A stretch of 64,000 nt of DNA from Hibiscus mutabilis (Eukaryota > Streptophyta > Magnoliopsida > Malvales > Malvaceae), in assembly GCA_019671005.1 (NCBI GenBank), contig CM033752.1, forward strand, positions 17,864,969-17,928,968. The letters run 5' to 3'. The position numbers were made by a program, and so were the translations under genes. Of this stretch, positions 1-12,112 are shown piece after piece. Numbering within the stretch: position 1 is the stretch's first letter; each line of letters opens with the position of its first letter. The notes under the pieces are model-generated. The model saw only the letters and a program-made list of their open reading frames with translations. It was not told the origin of the DNA and did not search any database.

Positions 1-638
1 TTATATTTTTCGGTTGTATGTATATATATATTCGAATGATTATTATTTTTTAGATATATATTAGAATGTTAGTTGTTAAAATTATTTGTTTTAATTAATT
101 TATTTTTAAAAATCTGAGGTTTGTGGTTAATTTTATAATTGTTGAAATTAGACGTTTATTATTTTTTGAGTAGTTATTTTTTAATTATTGTATTTGCAGT
201 ACAAATTAACATAAGAGGAGGCAAAGAGTTTTTGAAGAAAAGTGGGTTGTAGATCTTCTCGGCTTCACGTAAGTAATTTATTTATTTTTAGTTAATTTGG
301 AGCAAATTAATATTTTTTTTCGGTTGTATGTATATATATTCGAATGATTATTATTTTTTAGATATATATTAGAATGTTAGTTTTTAAAATTATTTTTTTA
401 ATTAATCTATTTTTTAAAAACCTGAAGTGTTTGTGATTAATTTTATAATTGTTGAAATTAGACGTTTATTATTTTTTGAGTAGTTATTTTTTAATTATTG
501 TATTTACAGTACAAATTATTTATTTTAATTAATTTGTTTTTTAATCAGAAGGGTTTGTGGTTAATTTTTAATTGTTGAAAGTAGTCGTTTATTTTTTTAG
601 TCGTAAATTTTTAATTATTGTATTTTCAGTACAAATTA
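1..638 (+). repeat. Tandem duplication in MULE 5' region
   Basis: A block beginning TTTTCGGTTGTATGTATATA at about 7 and running to the TACAAATTA at about 207 is repeated at about 315-518, and its second half again at 519-638. Each copy ends in TTATTGTATTT(G/A/T)CAGTACAAATTA, which looks like a branch/polypyrimidine/acceptor ending in CAG. The block may be a duplicated intron or UTR segment of the transposase gene. No coding sequence seen. Confidence 0.7.
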
Positions 639-689
639 AATAAAACAATTTTTATTCTATGCTTATGAATGTTTTTTTAATATGTGCAT

Positions 690-2993
690 AGAATGAGCTC
701 ATCAACCTATTTGACGCTGAAAATATAGTTGGTCGTTGGGGTGAATCACTTGATGATTTCAGTGAGGATGAAGAAAATATTGTGCCTATTGCGGAAGATG
801 ATGACGTGCATTTACTTGATGCTGATGATGTTGAGGCTGTTATGAAAAAAAGTGAGTGGTGGTAATAGTCTGAACTGAAGATGATGTTTGGAACGTGGCT
901 GTCGAAAAGCTTGGGTTAGGAAATGAATAGCCTGTTTGGGGTTATGTTGAACCAGAGACGAGTAACCGGAACCCATTTATCCAGCTTATGAACCTCCAGC
1001 ACGCATGTATGAGGTGGACTATACTGCAATGCGAGATCTGGAACATGAAGCCTGCGTATTTGGTTCTTCATCATCTTTCAACTATGGAGAACTGGTACTG
1101 AAGGCTCAATTCGAAACAAAAAAAGATGCTCAGCTGGCAGTTAAGGAGTACTACATCAAACGCCATACAAGATTATGTGTTGCTTAGTCTAATACGCAAA
1201 CCTATTGCGCAAGGTGTATTAACTGGAAAATCAAATGTCCTTGGAAGATAAGAATTTCATACGAGCAGAAGAGTAAGATGTGGGAGGTGTCACGGTTCAT
1301 TGAGCAGTACACCTGTTCAAATATATCATTATCACATGACCATATTAATTTAGACTCTGATCTAATATGTGCATATACTAGATTATTGGTTGAAAAGGAA
1401 CCAAGGATTTCGATTGCCGTGTTAGTAGCATCCATCCGGAATCAGCTTGGATATATTCCATCATACTACAAGGCATGGATGGCAAAGAAAAAGGCAATGA
1501 TGCAGGTGTATGAAGATTGGGATAAGTCGTATAATGAGCTACCGGCTCTTATACAAGCAATGCAAATATTCTTCCCAGGAACGATTGTAGAATACGAAAC
1601 CTTGCCGGCGTACACCTTACAAGGAGAACTAATGGCTGGTAAAAGGATATTCAGTAAGTTGTTCTGGTCATTCAAAGCTTGCATTGAAGGGTTTCCATTC
1701 TGCAAAAACATGATTCAAGTTGATGGTACATGGATTTATGGGAAGTACAATCATATTTTACTTGTGGATGTTGCACAAGATGGAGATAGCAATATATTCC
1801 CAATTGCCTTTGCCATAGTTGAAAAGGAAGACGTTGATGGATGGAAATTCTTTTTGAAGCATTTACGCAACTATGTAGTGAAACAAAACGGGGTGTGTAT
1901 GATTTCTGATAGAGGAACTGCTCTCTTATCAGTAATTGATAGACCAGAAAGTTTATGGATTCCTCCATATGTATATCCAGTATATTGTGTACGACATATT
2001 GCGACAAATGCAAATACTAATTTTAGAAATAATGAGATCCGGAAAGATATTTTAGGCGCAGGTAAATTGTTATTCTGTTGTTTATAAAAAATATTAATTT
2101 ATTTATGATATTTTCTTATTCGGAAACTAACCTTTTTAAATAGGGTATGAATTAGTTAAACCTAAATTTGACGCGAGGATACGAAGGTTGAGGCGACACG
2201 GTGGACGTGTATTTAAGTTTGCAAATGACATCCCCAAGGAAAGATGGTCACAAGCCTATGATGGAGGGAGACGTTATGGCCATATGACAACAAACCTTGC
2301 CGAGGCTATAAACTCGATGCTTAAAGGAACACGTCATCTTCCAATTGCAAGTATTGTGTGGGAGACTTACTTCAGATTGGGTAAAGTTTGGTCTGACAAA
2401 GGACATGAAGTTAACGCCCAGATAAATAGCGGACAAAATTGGTCTCAAACCCTACAGGATAGAATGATCGTTCTTCAAGCGGATGCAACCGCTATGAGGG
2501 TCAAAACATTTGACCCAAGTGGTGCAGAATTTACTGTCGAAGCTATGGTTCGAGGTGAGCAAAAAACTTTTGGCGTAAACCTTCATCGCAGATGGTGTGA
2601 TTGTGGTCAATTTCAAGCATTTAGATACCCTGCTCTCACGCACACGCCGCATGTATGCATATTCATATGGACCCTTACAGGTTTGCGGATCCGTGTTATA
2701 ACCTGCAGACTATAGCAAATATATACAGAATTCAGTTCAGCACGATCCCGAACCAAGATTATTGGCCGACAGAGCCAATATACGGAGAATGGTTACCAAA
2801 TCCAGAGCTTCGTAGAAAGTTAAAGGGTCGGCCGGCGTCCACACGTATTCATATGAATATGGATTATCTGGATGAAAGAGAAGGGGGAGTTCAAGTTAAG
2901 CATTGTACTATTTGTAGGGGACCGGGTCACACCAGAAATAAGTGTCCCAACAAATCCACTAATGCAAACTATCATGCTGGACCATCATCCTAA
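690..2993 (+). pseudogene. MuDR-type MULE transposase, degenerate
   Basis: Cut-and-paste transposase of the Mutator superfamily, acting in the nucleus on the element ends. In order: an acidic N-terminal part at about 700-960 with stops; a MuDR N-terminal domain at 1,005-1,260 (AQFETKKDAQLAVKEYYIKR, then paired Cys); the MULE catalytic domain at 1,278-2,060 with VDGTW (Asp about residue 149 of that segment) and SDRG (Asp about 211) and a C-x2-H motif; a probable intron at about 2,061-2,142 (GGTAAA...ATAG); a C-terminal part with SWIM CxC...CxH at about 2,600-2,650; and a CX2CX4HX4C zinc knuckle at about 2,915-2,950. Breaks: an in-frame TAG at 1,185 (the frame continues directly into the 1,278 segment) and a one-base deletion at about 2,630 inside the SWIM motif. 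It converges on the PMD pseudogene. Confidence 0.88.
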
Positions 2994-3456
2994 ATTTTAT
3001 GTTAAAGTGAGTTGTTTATATAGACTTAATATGAACGTATTTGTACAATAATAAATACAATTTTATTCTGGGCTGATCTAAATATATATTAATTCTTGTT
3101 TATATGGATGTTTTATTATTTTATTTGAACATATATTAATTACAATTTATAATAACAATCAAATGCATATATATAATTTTTAAAAATTATAATTTTAAAC
3201 TAACCAAGCCGAGTTCAAATTTAAATATTAATATTTAAATTTTATTCATTGGATGGTGGTGATGGTGATGGTTTGTAGTTCGAATACAATTTTTTTTCAT
3301 TATTTTCATAATCGAGTTTTAATTGAATTAATTGGTGTTCTATATTATGACTTTTAAATTCATTCAACTCTTTTTTAAATTTGAATTAGAAGAAGAATCG
3401 ATTATGAAATATTTGAGTACCTTTAACAATAATAAATTTACAAGAGTGGCAAAATG
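2994..3456. other. Non-coding spacer between convergent MULE genes
   Basis: AT-rich 3' regions of the transposase and PMD pseudogenes. A short inverted pair (TTTCATAATCGA at about 3,305 and TCGATTATGAAA at about 3,398) could fold as a weak hairpin. No ORF or domain recognised. Confidence 0.5.
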
Positions 3457-4891
3457 TCAAAAGAAAAAAAATAGATTCAAATAAGCTATATTTCCTATTT
3501 TCGTCTCCTTCTCAAGGGCAATTCCTGTCATGCAAGGAAGATGTTTGATCGTACCGTCTCGGGGGTTGAACCATTCGGCGTGGTTGATCCAGAGTCTGCT
3601 CATCGTTGATACCACGATCATCCACCATTTGCATATATGGTTGTGTATCATACAAATATTCAGGAAACGAAAATGATGAGCTACCAACACCCACGCCTTC
3701 CCCATATACCGGTTATTCCGGAACATTACCAAATCCAAATGATTGAGCAAATGATGAGCTGTCACCAAATATTGATTGTTCTGAAACATTACCAAATATC
3801 GATTCAAATACGGCTGCCAAATAAATTGTAAAACATAAATATTAATTAATATACATAACCAAAAACATACATACAAATTACTGTAAAATATACAAAGTCG
3901 GAAAATTAAATTAAAAATAATATTATGATACCTAAATTTTTCCTATTGTTTGGATTTTTAGTCTTATATCTCTAACGTTATTGTGTACCACCCCTACATT
4001 CGTCAACTTGTGTCTCCACCTGCAAAGATATTTAACTTATATTTCTAAGTCATTGCAGTTAAATAATTTAATATAATAAAATAGGCATATGACAAATGTA
4101 ATCATAATATTACCTTCCAACAAGGGGAAATTGCATCGGTAATGGTGCTGCCACAATAGGCGTTAGATAAGCCAACCTATACCATGCCCACGACTGCAAC
4201 AAGATTTGGCATCCACCCATATCTCAAATCTTCTTGGCACCAATCATAATTGCGGCCTTGCACATTTCATGGTACAAGAATGCCGATATTGCATATCCCT
4301 AGCTATATTCACCAGTTGTGTTCAAATCAGCCAACATTGGCAGATATTGTGTGTGAACCAGATTACCAGATGTATCTGCATCAATATCCCACCAATGATT
4401 TGTAATATATATGCTCGAGTTGCATACAAAAGTTCTTGTCGTGTAGATTCCTCCGTTACAATAAATTCATTTTGCAACCATGAAATTCTTAGACGTAGAC
4501 CATTCACACATGTCGCAGGAGGAATTTTGCCGAGGTACTGCATGCAAAACTCAAATGTGCATTCGCCAAATGAAAAATGAAATGTGTGAGTCTCTGGTCT
4601 CCAACGTTCAAGCAATCTAGTAATTAACCCAGGGACAATCTTAAATCCACGGAGAAAGGAAGCATTATAAAAACCGGCAAGCTGTAAATAATAAACTATG
4701 CGTTCGGAAGGTTCCCTAATCTTCATTCCTCGGCGGCGGATGGTATGCTCTACACCTTATAATTAATTTATTAATATCAAATATTTCTTTTTATACATGA
4801 CATAATGAATTTTAAATTACTTACTTGCTCTTCATAAATATGAGACGAAATATGCTCACGATCACGGTACAATAAAACTCCTTCAGATGCC
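3457..4891 (-). pseudogene. Plant mobile domain (PMD / MAIN-like) protein, degenerate
   Basis: Read on the minus strand it starts at the ATG at 4,891 with MASEGVLLYRDREHISSHIY, followed by a GTAAGT donor at about 4,828. The next exon (about 4,756-4,322) carries the PMD hallmarks: an AGFY segment, ERWRPETHTFHF, GECT, and LRISWLQ. It then continues in a shifted frame with IGG..., DTSGNLVHTQYLPMLADL, and QSWAWYRLAYL down to about 4,115. A later exon at about 4,016-3,930 (RWRHKLTNVG...DIRLKIQ) is preceded by GCAG. A low-complexity tail follows at 3,830-3,530. A frameshift near 4,370 and two stops (one at an expected Trp in the EYS-GYA segment) break it. PMD proteins (MAIN, MAIL1 family) occur both as host genes and inside MULE and gypsy elements; position inside the inverted arms favours the element version. 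Confidence 0.8.
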
Positions 4892-4925
4892 ATTTTCAAA
4901 CAAATCTACAAAAATATTTATAATT

Positions 4926-4953
4926 TGAATATATATATATATATATATATACA
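4926..4953. repeat. (AT)n microsatellite
   Basis: About 13 AT dinucleotides just upstream of the PMD start, within the right half of the MULE. Confidence 0.9.
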
Positions 4954-5159
4954 ATCCGAAAATGGTATTAACTTCAAAAAAATTTATCTATAAATTTAAT
5001 TTCAACAATTAATTTTGTAACTAGCATACACAAACAAGAAAAAAATGGACAAATTAAACAACGAATTGAGGTTAAAGCTATTAATTAAAAATGGACATAA
5101 AAATCCCCTTGAAAATACATCTAAAATATTATTATCTATACATACAACAAAAAAGCTAT

Positions 5160-5340
5160 TAATTTAAACAATTGTCTTCTATACGAATATATATTTCAAA
5201 AATATAAAGACTTAATGATTTAGTCGAAAAACCCTGTAAATGTGCTCCAAAATAACTAAAAAAATTACTTAATTTCGAGAAACAGAGAAGATCTACAGCC
5301 CACTTTTCTTCAAAAACCTTTTTGTCTCTTCGAATAAATC
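5160..5340 (-). repeat. Right inverted arm of the MULE
   Basis: On the minus strand this segment reads AAAAGTGGGCTGTAGATCTT, then a TAAGTAATTT block and TTTTGGAGCA, matching the order at 225-345 on the plus strand. Divergence is moderate. The arm probably continues outward through 5,341-5,800, whose left counterpart is outside the window. Confidence 0.7.
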
Positions 5341-6439
5341 TTAAAAAATACTATCAAAATATTCGATCAACTCAAAATTTTTCTCAAACCTAAACACTCA
5401 ATTTTTCGGTTATCCCTCCCCAGAACCAATTACCTGAATATATAGAGGAGGCAACAACCCATTATACAACCCAAATTATTAAAGCTGTCGGGTACCAGCT
5501 TTCACGTGGGTGACAGTGTGCATGCATGCACCATGTAGGACAACACCATGTCCTCTTGGCGTCCTGCAACCTGCCCTGCCCTCTCATTTAAAGCTGCCGA
5601 AAGCCGGCTTGGGGGTAAAGTTGGGCCAACAGTGAAGACGCATTGTGCATATGGCATCCTACCGTGTGCACTGTAGCTTTTGGCCTATTTCCCAAAATAA
5701 TCGAGTGGATGACCTATAAACCCAATAATTTTTCGAATTTCCATTATTCCTCCAATTTTGCCTAAATATATTCCCAGATGGAATATTTCTACTATTTCAA
5801 AGACCATTTTAATTGTAAATATTGTTTTATTAAATCCTGCAGGGCTGTATCTTCATACCAACTAAATTTATTTGCTTCTCTTGATCTTCAAATAGTGGCG
5901 GCGGATAAGGGGAATAGCATGAACCATGGCTTAAGTTTTCATCTTTTACCTTTATAATTTTACAGATTTTTCAAGTAATATTCTAATAAGTTAGTGGTTA
6001 TTGGTTACTCTTTATTTTTTTTAGTTGTATTTATGGTTTTTTTTAACAAAACAATGAAAACAATGTGTTTGATAAATTTTAATCATGTTTATATGATTTA
6101 TTAATAGAAGATTAAATTATTTATTCAAAGTAAACATATATATTTTCGTTCTATAAAGGATAATTTTTGAGTTTTCGTTCGAGACCCTGAAATATGCTCT
6201 ACCGGGTATTTGAGTCTTCAAATACGGAAACTAATAGTGCAGTTCATTGGCACCTTGTATACGTCGATTTCCCCCTCCTTAATCATGTTGGAATGGTCTT
6301 TCAAGTATGAGGAGTTAAAAAAATAAACGAGTCACCACCAATTTTTCTTCTTAAGGTATTAATTGGATCATCTAAAAATTCGTTTGTTTTAATAATTTTA
6401 TTATTAAAATAACATTTTTCAGTCTACAAAATTAAAAAA

Positions 6440-6495
6440 TGGGTTCAAGAGTCGAATATATATGGGGAAGGATTAACATCCCACAATGCTCAAAA
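6440..6495 (-). repeat. Remnant of Tat-type LTR conserved motif
   Basis: GGGTTCAAGAGTCGAATATA followed by TGGGGAAGGATTAACATCCC is the same block, more decayed, as in the LTRs at 21,690-21,745 and 47,605-47,650 and, on the opposite strand, 49,935-49,985 and 59,785-59,835. It marks an old LTR fragment whose ends I cannot place. Confidence 0.55.
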
Positions 6496-7544
6496 ATTGT
6501 TACCTAACTAATTTATTACTCGTTTTAGGATTTGATGTAAAGTATTCAAATTTAATTTAATTAATGATCCATAAATGGAAAATTTTGAAAGGACCAAATA
6601 CTTTGTAAAGCATTTCGGAGGATTCTTTTTCGCTAGTACATAAGCATGAACTCAAATTAACTTTCAAGTTGCAACAAATTCTTCACCAAAATGGGGAGAG
6701 TCTCGAATACTATTTCACTAATAGGTTGACCATGGCTTATCCCTACAAGTGCATCCACAATGTTGTTCTGAGGAATTTAAAATCAATGTCATTCACTCGG
6801 TTTTTTAAGAGGACATCATTTTACTTCGAACATCAATATTTATCATACAAGTTAGATTATCTATAATGTCTTAATATAAGAATATTGTCTTCAAGTTTAT
6901 AAAATATTTTCAAAGTATAAATATGCATGATGATCAAATTTATGTTACTGTACTTTGAGTCATCAAGAAAATCAATTCCTAGTAAATTAGGGATGTTAAA
7001 AATATTACTACAAAATAAAACCATTAACACTAACTAGATGAAATAAAGTAAATTGGAAAATATCGAACCATCTATTGTGTCGTGGTATGACCACTGCCTT
7101 AAAAGCAAATTCGCTCCGATATGTGTAATTGTTTCATTGGACGATGCCCCGAGGTTAACACATCGCCTTCAAAATTTGTACACTCGAACTTTGAAGTTGG
7201 AAAAAGTGGTATTGCTCCTCTGTACACATAAGCATGAAACACATATGCGAGTATTTGAGATACACTAAAAGTGAACCTGAAGCCTTCTATAGGCTAAAAA
7301 TTGGGGTAAAATCGACAAATCACTCACAACAATAATGACAAACAAATTAATTTGTTTGTAATTGTCATATCAAATTAATTTGTTTATATTTCCATGTTCA
7401 ATCCCAACTTTAGTACAAGAACTTTAAGTTCTTTTGCTAAGTGAGATTTTAATTAATTCTTTTTAGAATAAGCAGTAGAAGAACTTCGAGTTCTTTTAAT
7501 AAGTCGAATTTAATCATTTCATTTGTGAACAAGCACCACAAAAA

Positions 7545-7700
7545 CTTCATGTTATTTTAATAAATGTAAATTTAAATTTAATAATTTTTTGCATCATTAT
7601 TGATCATGATAGTCTAACTAATCATGTTATTTTAATAAATGTACATTTAAATCTCAATATTTTTTTGCATTATTATTGATCATGATGGTCTAACTGATCA
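7545..7700. repeat. Two-copy ~75-bp tandem duplication
   Basis: Both copies contain CATGTTATTTTAATAAATGT, a poly-T stretch with TTTTTTGCAT, and ATTATTGATCATGAT(A/G)GTCTAACT. Non-coding. Confidence 0.75.
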
Positions 7701-7815
7701 TGATATACATACATATATATGAATTTAGAAACTTTTGATTTACCATAACATGTGATTCAATCTCATTCATACATGTGTAATACAATCCAGATGAGAGTGA
7801 AGACAATTTTTTTAA

Positions 7816-7816
<1 letters not shown>

Positions 7817-7852
<36 letters not shown>
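7817..7852. repeat. (AT)n microsatellite bounded by AGAT/ATCT
   Basis: About 17 AT dinucleotides; the flanks make the whole tract a perfect palindrome able to extrude as a cruciform. Confidence 0.9.
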
Positions 7853-7854
<2 letters not shown>

Positions 7855-8531
7855 CACGGTTTCTTATTGCCTTGAGTTATACTCATAATTTGGAGATATT
7901 CATCATCCCCTTCAGTAAAAGTCTCAATATGATATTCATTTCTGCGAATATATTTAATACTCAATAACTTTCTTTGCGACTTTGGTGAGCATAACGCATT
8001 CTGAATTTGAAATTCAGTTTCATTTGGCTATAATATATTTGCTCTTTCGGAGTCTTCTATGACATTAATACTTTCGGATATAGTACTCGCATTATTTTCT
8101 TACATTTTCAAATGGGAAAATGTGCACAATTATCCACCTTTCAATATGTGCATTGTTCCATTCACTTTTTTGAATGAGTAATATTTAATATAGCGCGTAT
8201 CTTTATGAATCAAATCAATTATCTATGAAAGCTAATATCTCAATAATTTATTGCTCTTCCGGAGTCATCAATATTTCTGGTACTTTAAAATATAGTACTC
8301 ACATTAGCCTTTTACATTATCAAAAAATAAATAAATGTCACAAATATTTAAAATAAAAATAAAACCATTTTTATGTAAATTAAAATGAAAAATTAACTAA
8401 AAAATTAATTATTACTTTCAAGGTTGTAAGGAAATCAACAACATCCAAAAGAGTTGGACCAATATTATCTTCATCATTTTCACAAACAAAATTTGTTTAT
8501 ATTTTCTTTCCTTTATCTTTCAATGATTGTT

Positions 8532-10092
8532 TGTAACCCCCTAAACCCGGCCTAGAAAAAATAGGTTGAATCTAGGAAGTCACGTTTGAAAACTTTTCCT
8601 TCAAGAAAATAAATTTTAAATATTATACTTTAAGTTAAAAAGAATATATATATATAACTATAATTTAATAAATATCTCATAATAATAAAATACAAATATC
8701 ATAATTAATATTCTAATATTTAAATAAAATCTCTGAAATAAAACCACAATAAATTAGTGCCAAAAGTAATCCCAAAACATAATTAGTCTCAAAGTATGAA
8801 ATTACATCAATGTCTCAAAATAATAATCTAAATAACTAAAAATAGTTTCGTACTAAATAATAAAATAAATGGATAAAATGTGAGATCCTCCAAGTACCAC
8901 GTCGCCTAAAGTTCAAGGATATCTGTAAAAGAAAACTATGGGGGAGTAAGCTAAATAGCTTAGTGTGTCTCTAATGTGCAGGGAAACTATAGTCGTAAAA
9001 CAAAGTAATATTTTCTAAAGTTTCTTTAAAACATAAAACAATGGTACAATATCACAAGCGTAAAGCAATGCACCCAACTACAACCGCCAAGAGAAGAGGA
9101 AAGTTCCCCATAACTCCTCACTACAACCGCCAATCCGAAGTGGAATTCAGCCCGAAGGGTGAAACCACTAAACTTTCCCGTACAAATCCCAACTCATGCT
9201 TATACATATATGATGTTTAAAACTCAAATTCATAAACACAGTTCCATAAATCCGATATTCCATAAACATACGTCATAAATCCATAAATCATAGTCCATAA
9301 TTTCGTAAATCATAGTTCCGTAAATCCAATGTTTCGTAAATCAAATATTTTATAAATCATAATTAAAACACATTCTAAAATCGTATGCACATGATATCAA
9401 TCATACAAGCCTTAATGCAAATCATAATCAAACAGGGTGTAAAACCATATAAAAATTATTTATTTATAGCACGAGAAGAAAACGCACCTTAGCCAAAACA
9501 AACTCAATCTACTGATTGAGACGTTTCTCAGGATCAGAAGCATTGTGTTTAGCTGTATTGTACCTATGAGAATAATCATACGATAACACTATTATTATTA
9601 TCACTATGATCAAAGAATTATTCCTAAATACTAATCAAACGAAATTTAATTATACATCAATACTTATCTGATTCGAATAGTAGAACCTTAAATCAACCAA
9701 AGACATAGTTGAATTGAGCGGTGCCAGAGACTCAGCGGGGTTTGATTGAATTAAATAAATAAAAAAGAAAGAAAGACGTGTTTCAAATAAAAATTGAGAA
9801 AGAGGGAAAGAGGAGGGTGCGGCTGAATAAAAAAATCTGCACGAGAAATGTGTCTTATATAACCAAAATTTTGGTTGAATTACAAGGTAAGCCTTTATAC
9901 TTTTCTAGGGTTCACAAAATAGGTACCTAATATCAATTCTTTATAAAAAAAGGTCATTAAATTGTTTAAAATTCAATTAATTCCAAAATTTCCTAATTAG
10001 GGTTTTATTTTTAAATTCCCAATTTTTAGGGTTTTGAATTTAGGAATTTCAAATTTATGTTTTTGAATTGGGGGTATTTTTGGGGTGTTACA
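8532..10092 (-). mobile_element. Ty3/gypsy LTR, copy A (complete, 1.56 kb)
   Basis: On + it runs from TGTAACCCCCTAAACCCGG to TTTTGGGGTGTTACA. Read on - it starts TGTAACACCCC and is directly preceded by a polypurine tract at 10,093-10,110, so it is the 3' LTR of a minus-strand element. Copies B and C lie downstream in the same orientation. Identity between copies is high by eye, with scattered substitutions and small indels. Confidence 0.85.
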
Positions 10093-10392
10093 ACTCTCCC
10101 ACCCTTAAAAGAAATTTCGTCCTCGAAATTTCAAACTTGACGATAGATCCCAAAAATTAACTGACACAACTTAAAATTCTTTGTTCTGAATTCCTCATTC
10201 TTCAACATAAAAGGTGGCATAGAAATCTATCTATAAAAGGAAATAATCCTAGAATTAGAGTTGGTACTTGAAGTTTCTATTCTAAAATATATCTTTATTT
10301 TTTTGAAATAATATACATTTTGCCAAAAATATTTAATTTTGCCAAAAATATTTAATATGCATGCAAAAATCATTTTTGGTTTAAAATTTTAT
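10093..10392 (-). other. gypsy internal remnant with PPT, between LTR copies A and B
   Basis: Minus-strand sequence ends with GAGGACGAAATTTC, TTTTAAGGGTGGGAGAGT, then the LTR start. The GGACGAAATTT(C)...GGGTGGGAGAG block is the typical pol end plus polypurine tract of plant chromoviral gypsy elements. The other side of the spacer matches the sequence just inside the PBS in the B-C spacer. Nearly the whole gag-pol region is missing between them. Confidence 0.75.
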
Positions 10393-11815
10393 AAAAAGAA
10401 TATATATATATATAACTATAATTTAACAAATATCTCATAATAATAAAATACAAATATCATAATTAATATTCGAATATTTAAATAAAATCTCTAAAATAAA
10501 ATCATAGTAAAAGAATACTAAAATAATCCAAAAATATAAATTAATCTCAAAGTATGAAATTACATCAATGTCTCAAAAATAATAAATCTGAATAACTAAA
10601 AATAGTTTCGTACTGAATAATAAAATAACTGGATAAAATGTGAGATCCTCTAAGTACCACGTTACCTAAAGTCGAAAGATATCTGTAAAAGAAAACTATA
10701 AGAGAGTAAGCTAAAGAATTTAGTATGTCTCTAATGTGCAGGGAAACCATAGTCGTAAAACAAAGCAATATTTTTTCAAGTTTCTTTAAAACATGAAACA
10801 ATAATACAATATCACAAGCGTAATGCAATGCACCCAACTACAACCGCCAAGAAAAGAGGAAAGTTCCCAAGAACTCCTCACTACAACCGCCAATTCGAAG
10901 TGGAATTCAGCCTGAAAGGTGAAACCACTGAACTTCCCCGTACAAATCCCAACACATGCTCATACATATATGATGTTTAAAACTCAAATTCATAAACACA
11001 GTTCCATAAATCCAATATTCCATAAACATACGTCATAAATCGTAGCTCATAATTCCGTAAGTCATAGTTCTGTAAATTCAATGTTTCGTAAATCAAATAT
11101 TTTATAAATCATAATGAAAACACATTCTAAAATTGTATGCATATAATGTCAACCATTCAAGCCATAATGCAAATCATAATAAAAAAAATGTAAACCATTT
11201 AAAAATTATTTATTTATAGCACGAGAAGAAAACACACTTTAGCCAGAACAAACTCAACCTACTGATTGAGGCGTTTCTCATGGTCAGAAGCATTGGGTCC
11301 AGCTGTATTGGTACTTATGAGAATAATCATATGAACACTATTATTATTATCACTATGATCAAAGAATTATTCCTAAATACTAATCAAACGAAATTTAATT
11401 ATACATCAATACAATCCGATTCAATAGTAGAACATAAATCAACCAAAGACATAGTTGAATTAAGCGGTGGCAGAGACTCAAAGAGGTTTGATCGAATTAA
11501 ATAAAAAAAAGGGAGATGCGATTCGAACACAATTAAAGAGAGGGAGAGGGGAAGACGGCAGTAGGCGAATGAAACAAAATTACAGGGGAAAATAGGGTAA
11601 TCCTGTCTTATATATAACCAATTCTTTGGATAAATTATAAGGCAAGTCTTTGTACTTTTTTAGGGTTCACAAAATAGGTACTTAATATCAATTCTTTATA
11701 AAAAGGTCACTAAATTCGTTTAGAATTTAATTAATTCCCAATTTTTTAATTAGGGTTTTATACTTAAATTCCCAATTTTTAGGGTTTTGAATTTAAATTT
11801 CAAATTTTTTTTTGG
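10393..11815 (-). mobile_element. Ty3/gypsy LTR, copy B (both ends truncated)
   Basis: Aligns to copy A from its AAAAAGAATATATATAT segment to the AATTTTTAGGGTTTTGAATTT segment. About 100 bases including the PBS-proximal terminus and about 20 bases of the PPT-proximal terminus are missing. The breakpoints join directly to internal sequence. Confidence 0.8.
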
Positions 11816-12112
11816 GTATTTGATCCCAAAAAAATTAATCACACAACTTAAAATTCTTTGTTCTGAATTCCTCATTCTTCAACATAAAAGGTGGCATAGA
11901 AATCTATCTATAAAAGGAAATAATCCTAGAATTAGAGTTGGTACTTGAAGTTTCTATTCTAAAATATATCTTTATTTTTTTGAAATAATATACTTATCAG
12001 AAAATCTCATTTTGCCAAAAATATTTAATATGCATGCAAAAATCATTTTTGGTTTAAAATTTTATGTAAGCCTCACAGTCCGAGGGTTGAACTTAGCTCT
12101 GATACCACTAAA
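11816..12112 (-). other. gypsy internal remnant with PBS, between LTR copies B and C
   Basis: Contains TGGTATCAGAGC on the minus strand (complement of 12,096-12,107), the primer binding site for initiator tRNA-Met, right after the end of LTR C. It continues into about 270 bases also present at 10,140-10,390. Confidence 0.85.

Larger units (their letters stand above)
1..5800 (+). mobile_element. Mutator-like (MULE) DNA transposon with PMD gene, left end outside window
   Basis: Two convergent decayed genes, a MULE transposase on + and a plant mobile domain gene on -, lie between inverted arms. Sequence at about 212-345 (containing GTGGGTTGTAGATCTTCTC) recurs inverted at about 5,160-5,330, with the same following GTAAGTAATTT-like and TTGGAGCA-like blocks, so the arms are long. 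The right outer end lies somewhere near 5,700-5,850 and the left end is before base 1. I could not find a 9-bp target duplication because one end is missing. MULEs carrying PMD genes are known in plants. Both genes have stops or frameshifts, so the copy is non-functional. Confidence 0.75.
5801..8531. other. Intergenic, AT-rich, small repeats, no supported gene
   Basis: No domain is recognisable in the short ORFs (6,669-6,866; 7,053-7,268). The region holds a remnant of a minus-oriented Tat-type LTR motif at about 6,448-6,490, a tandem duplication at about 7,545-7,700, an (AT)n tract at about 7,817-7,852, and a pair of diverged direct repeats at about 8,030-8,110 and 8,250-8,330 that share GCTCTT(T/C)CGGAGTC and ATATAGTACTC. 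Confidence 0.6.

Noticed and set aside
6669..6866. 65-codon frame
   Set aside because: No recognisable domain, AT-rich context, no splice or promoter support.
7752..7967. 71-codon frame with Ile/Tyr repeat
   Set aside because: Translation of the (AT)n microsatellite.
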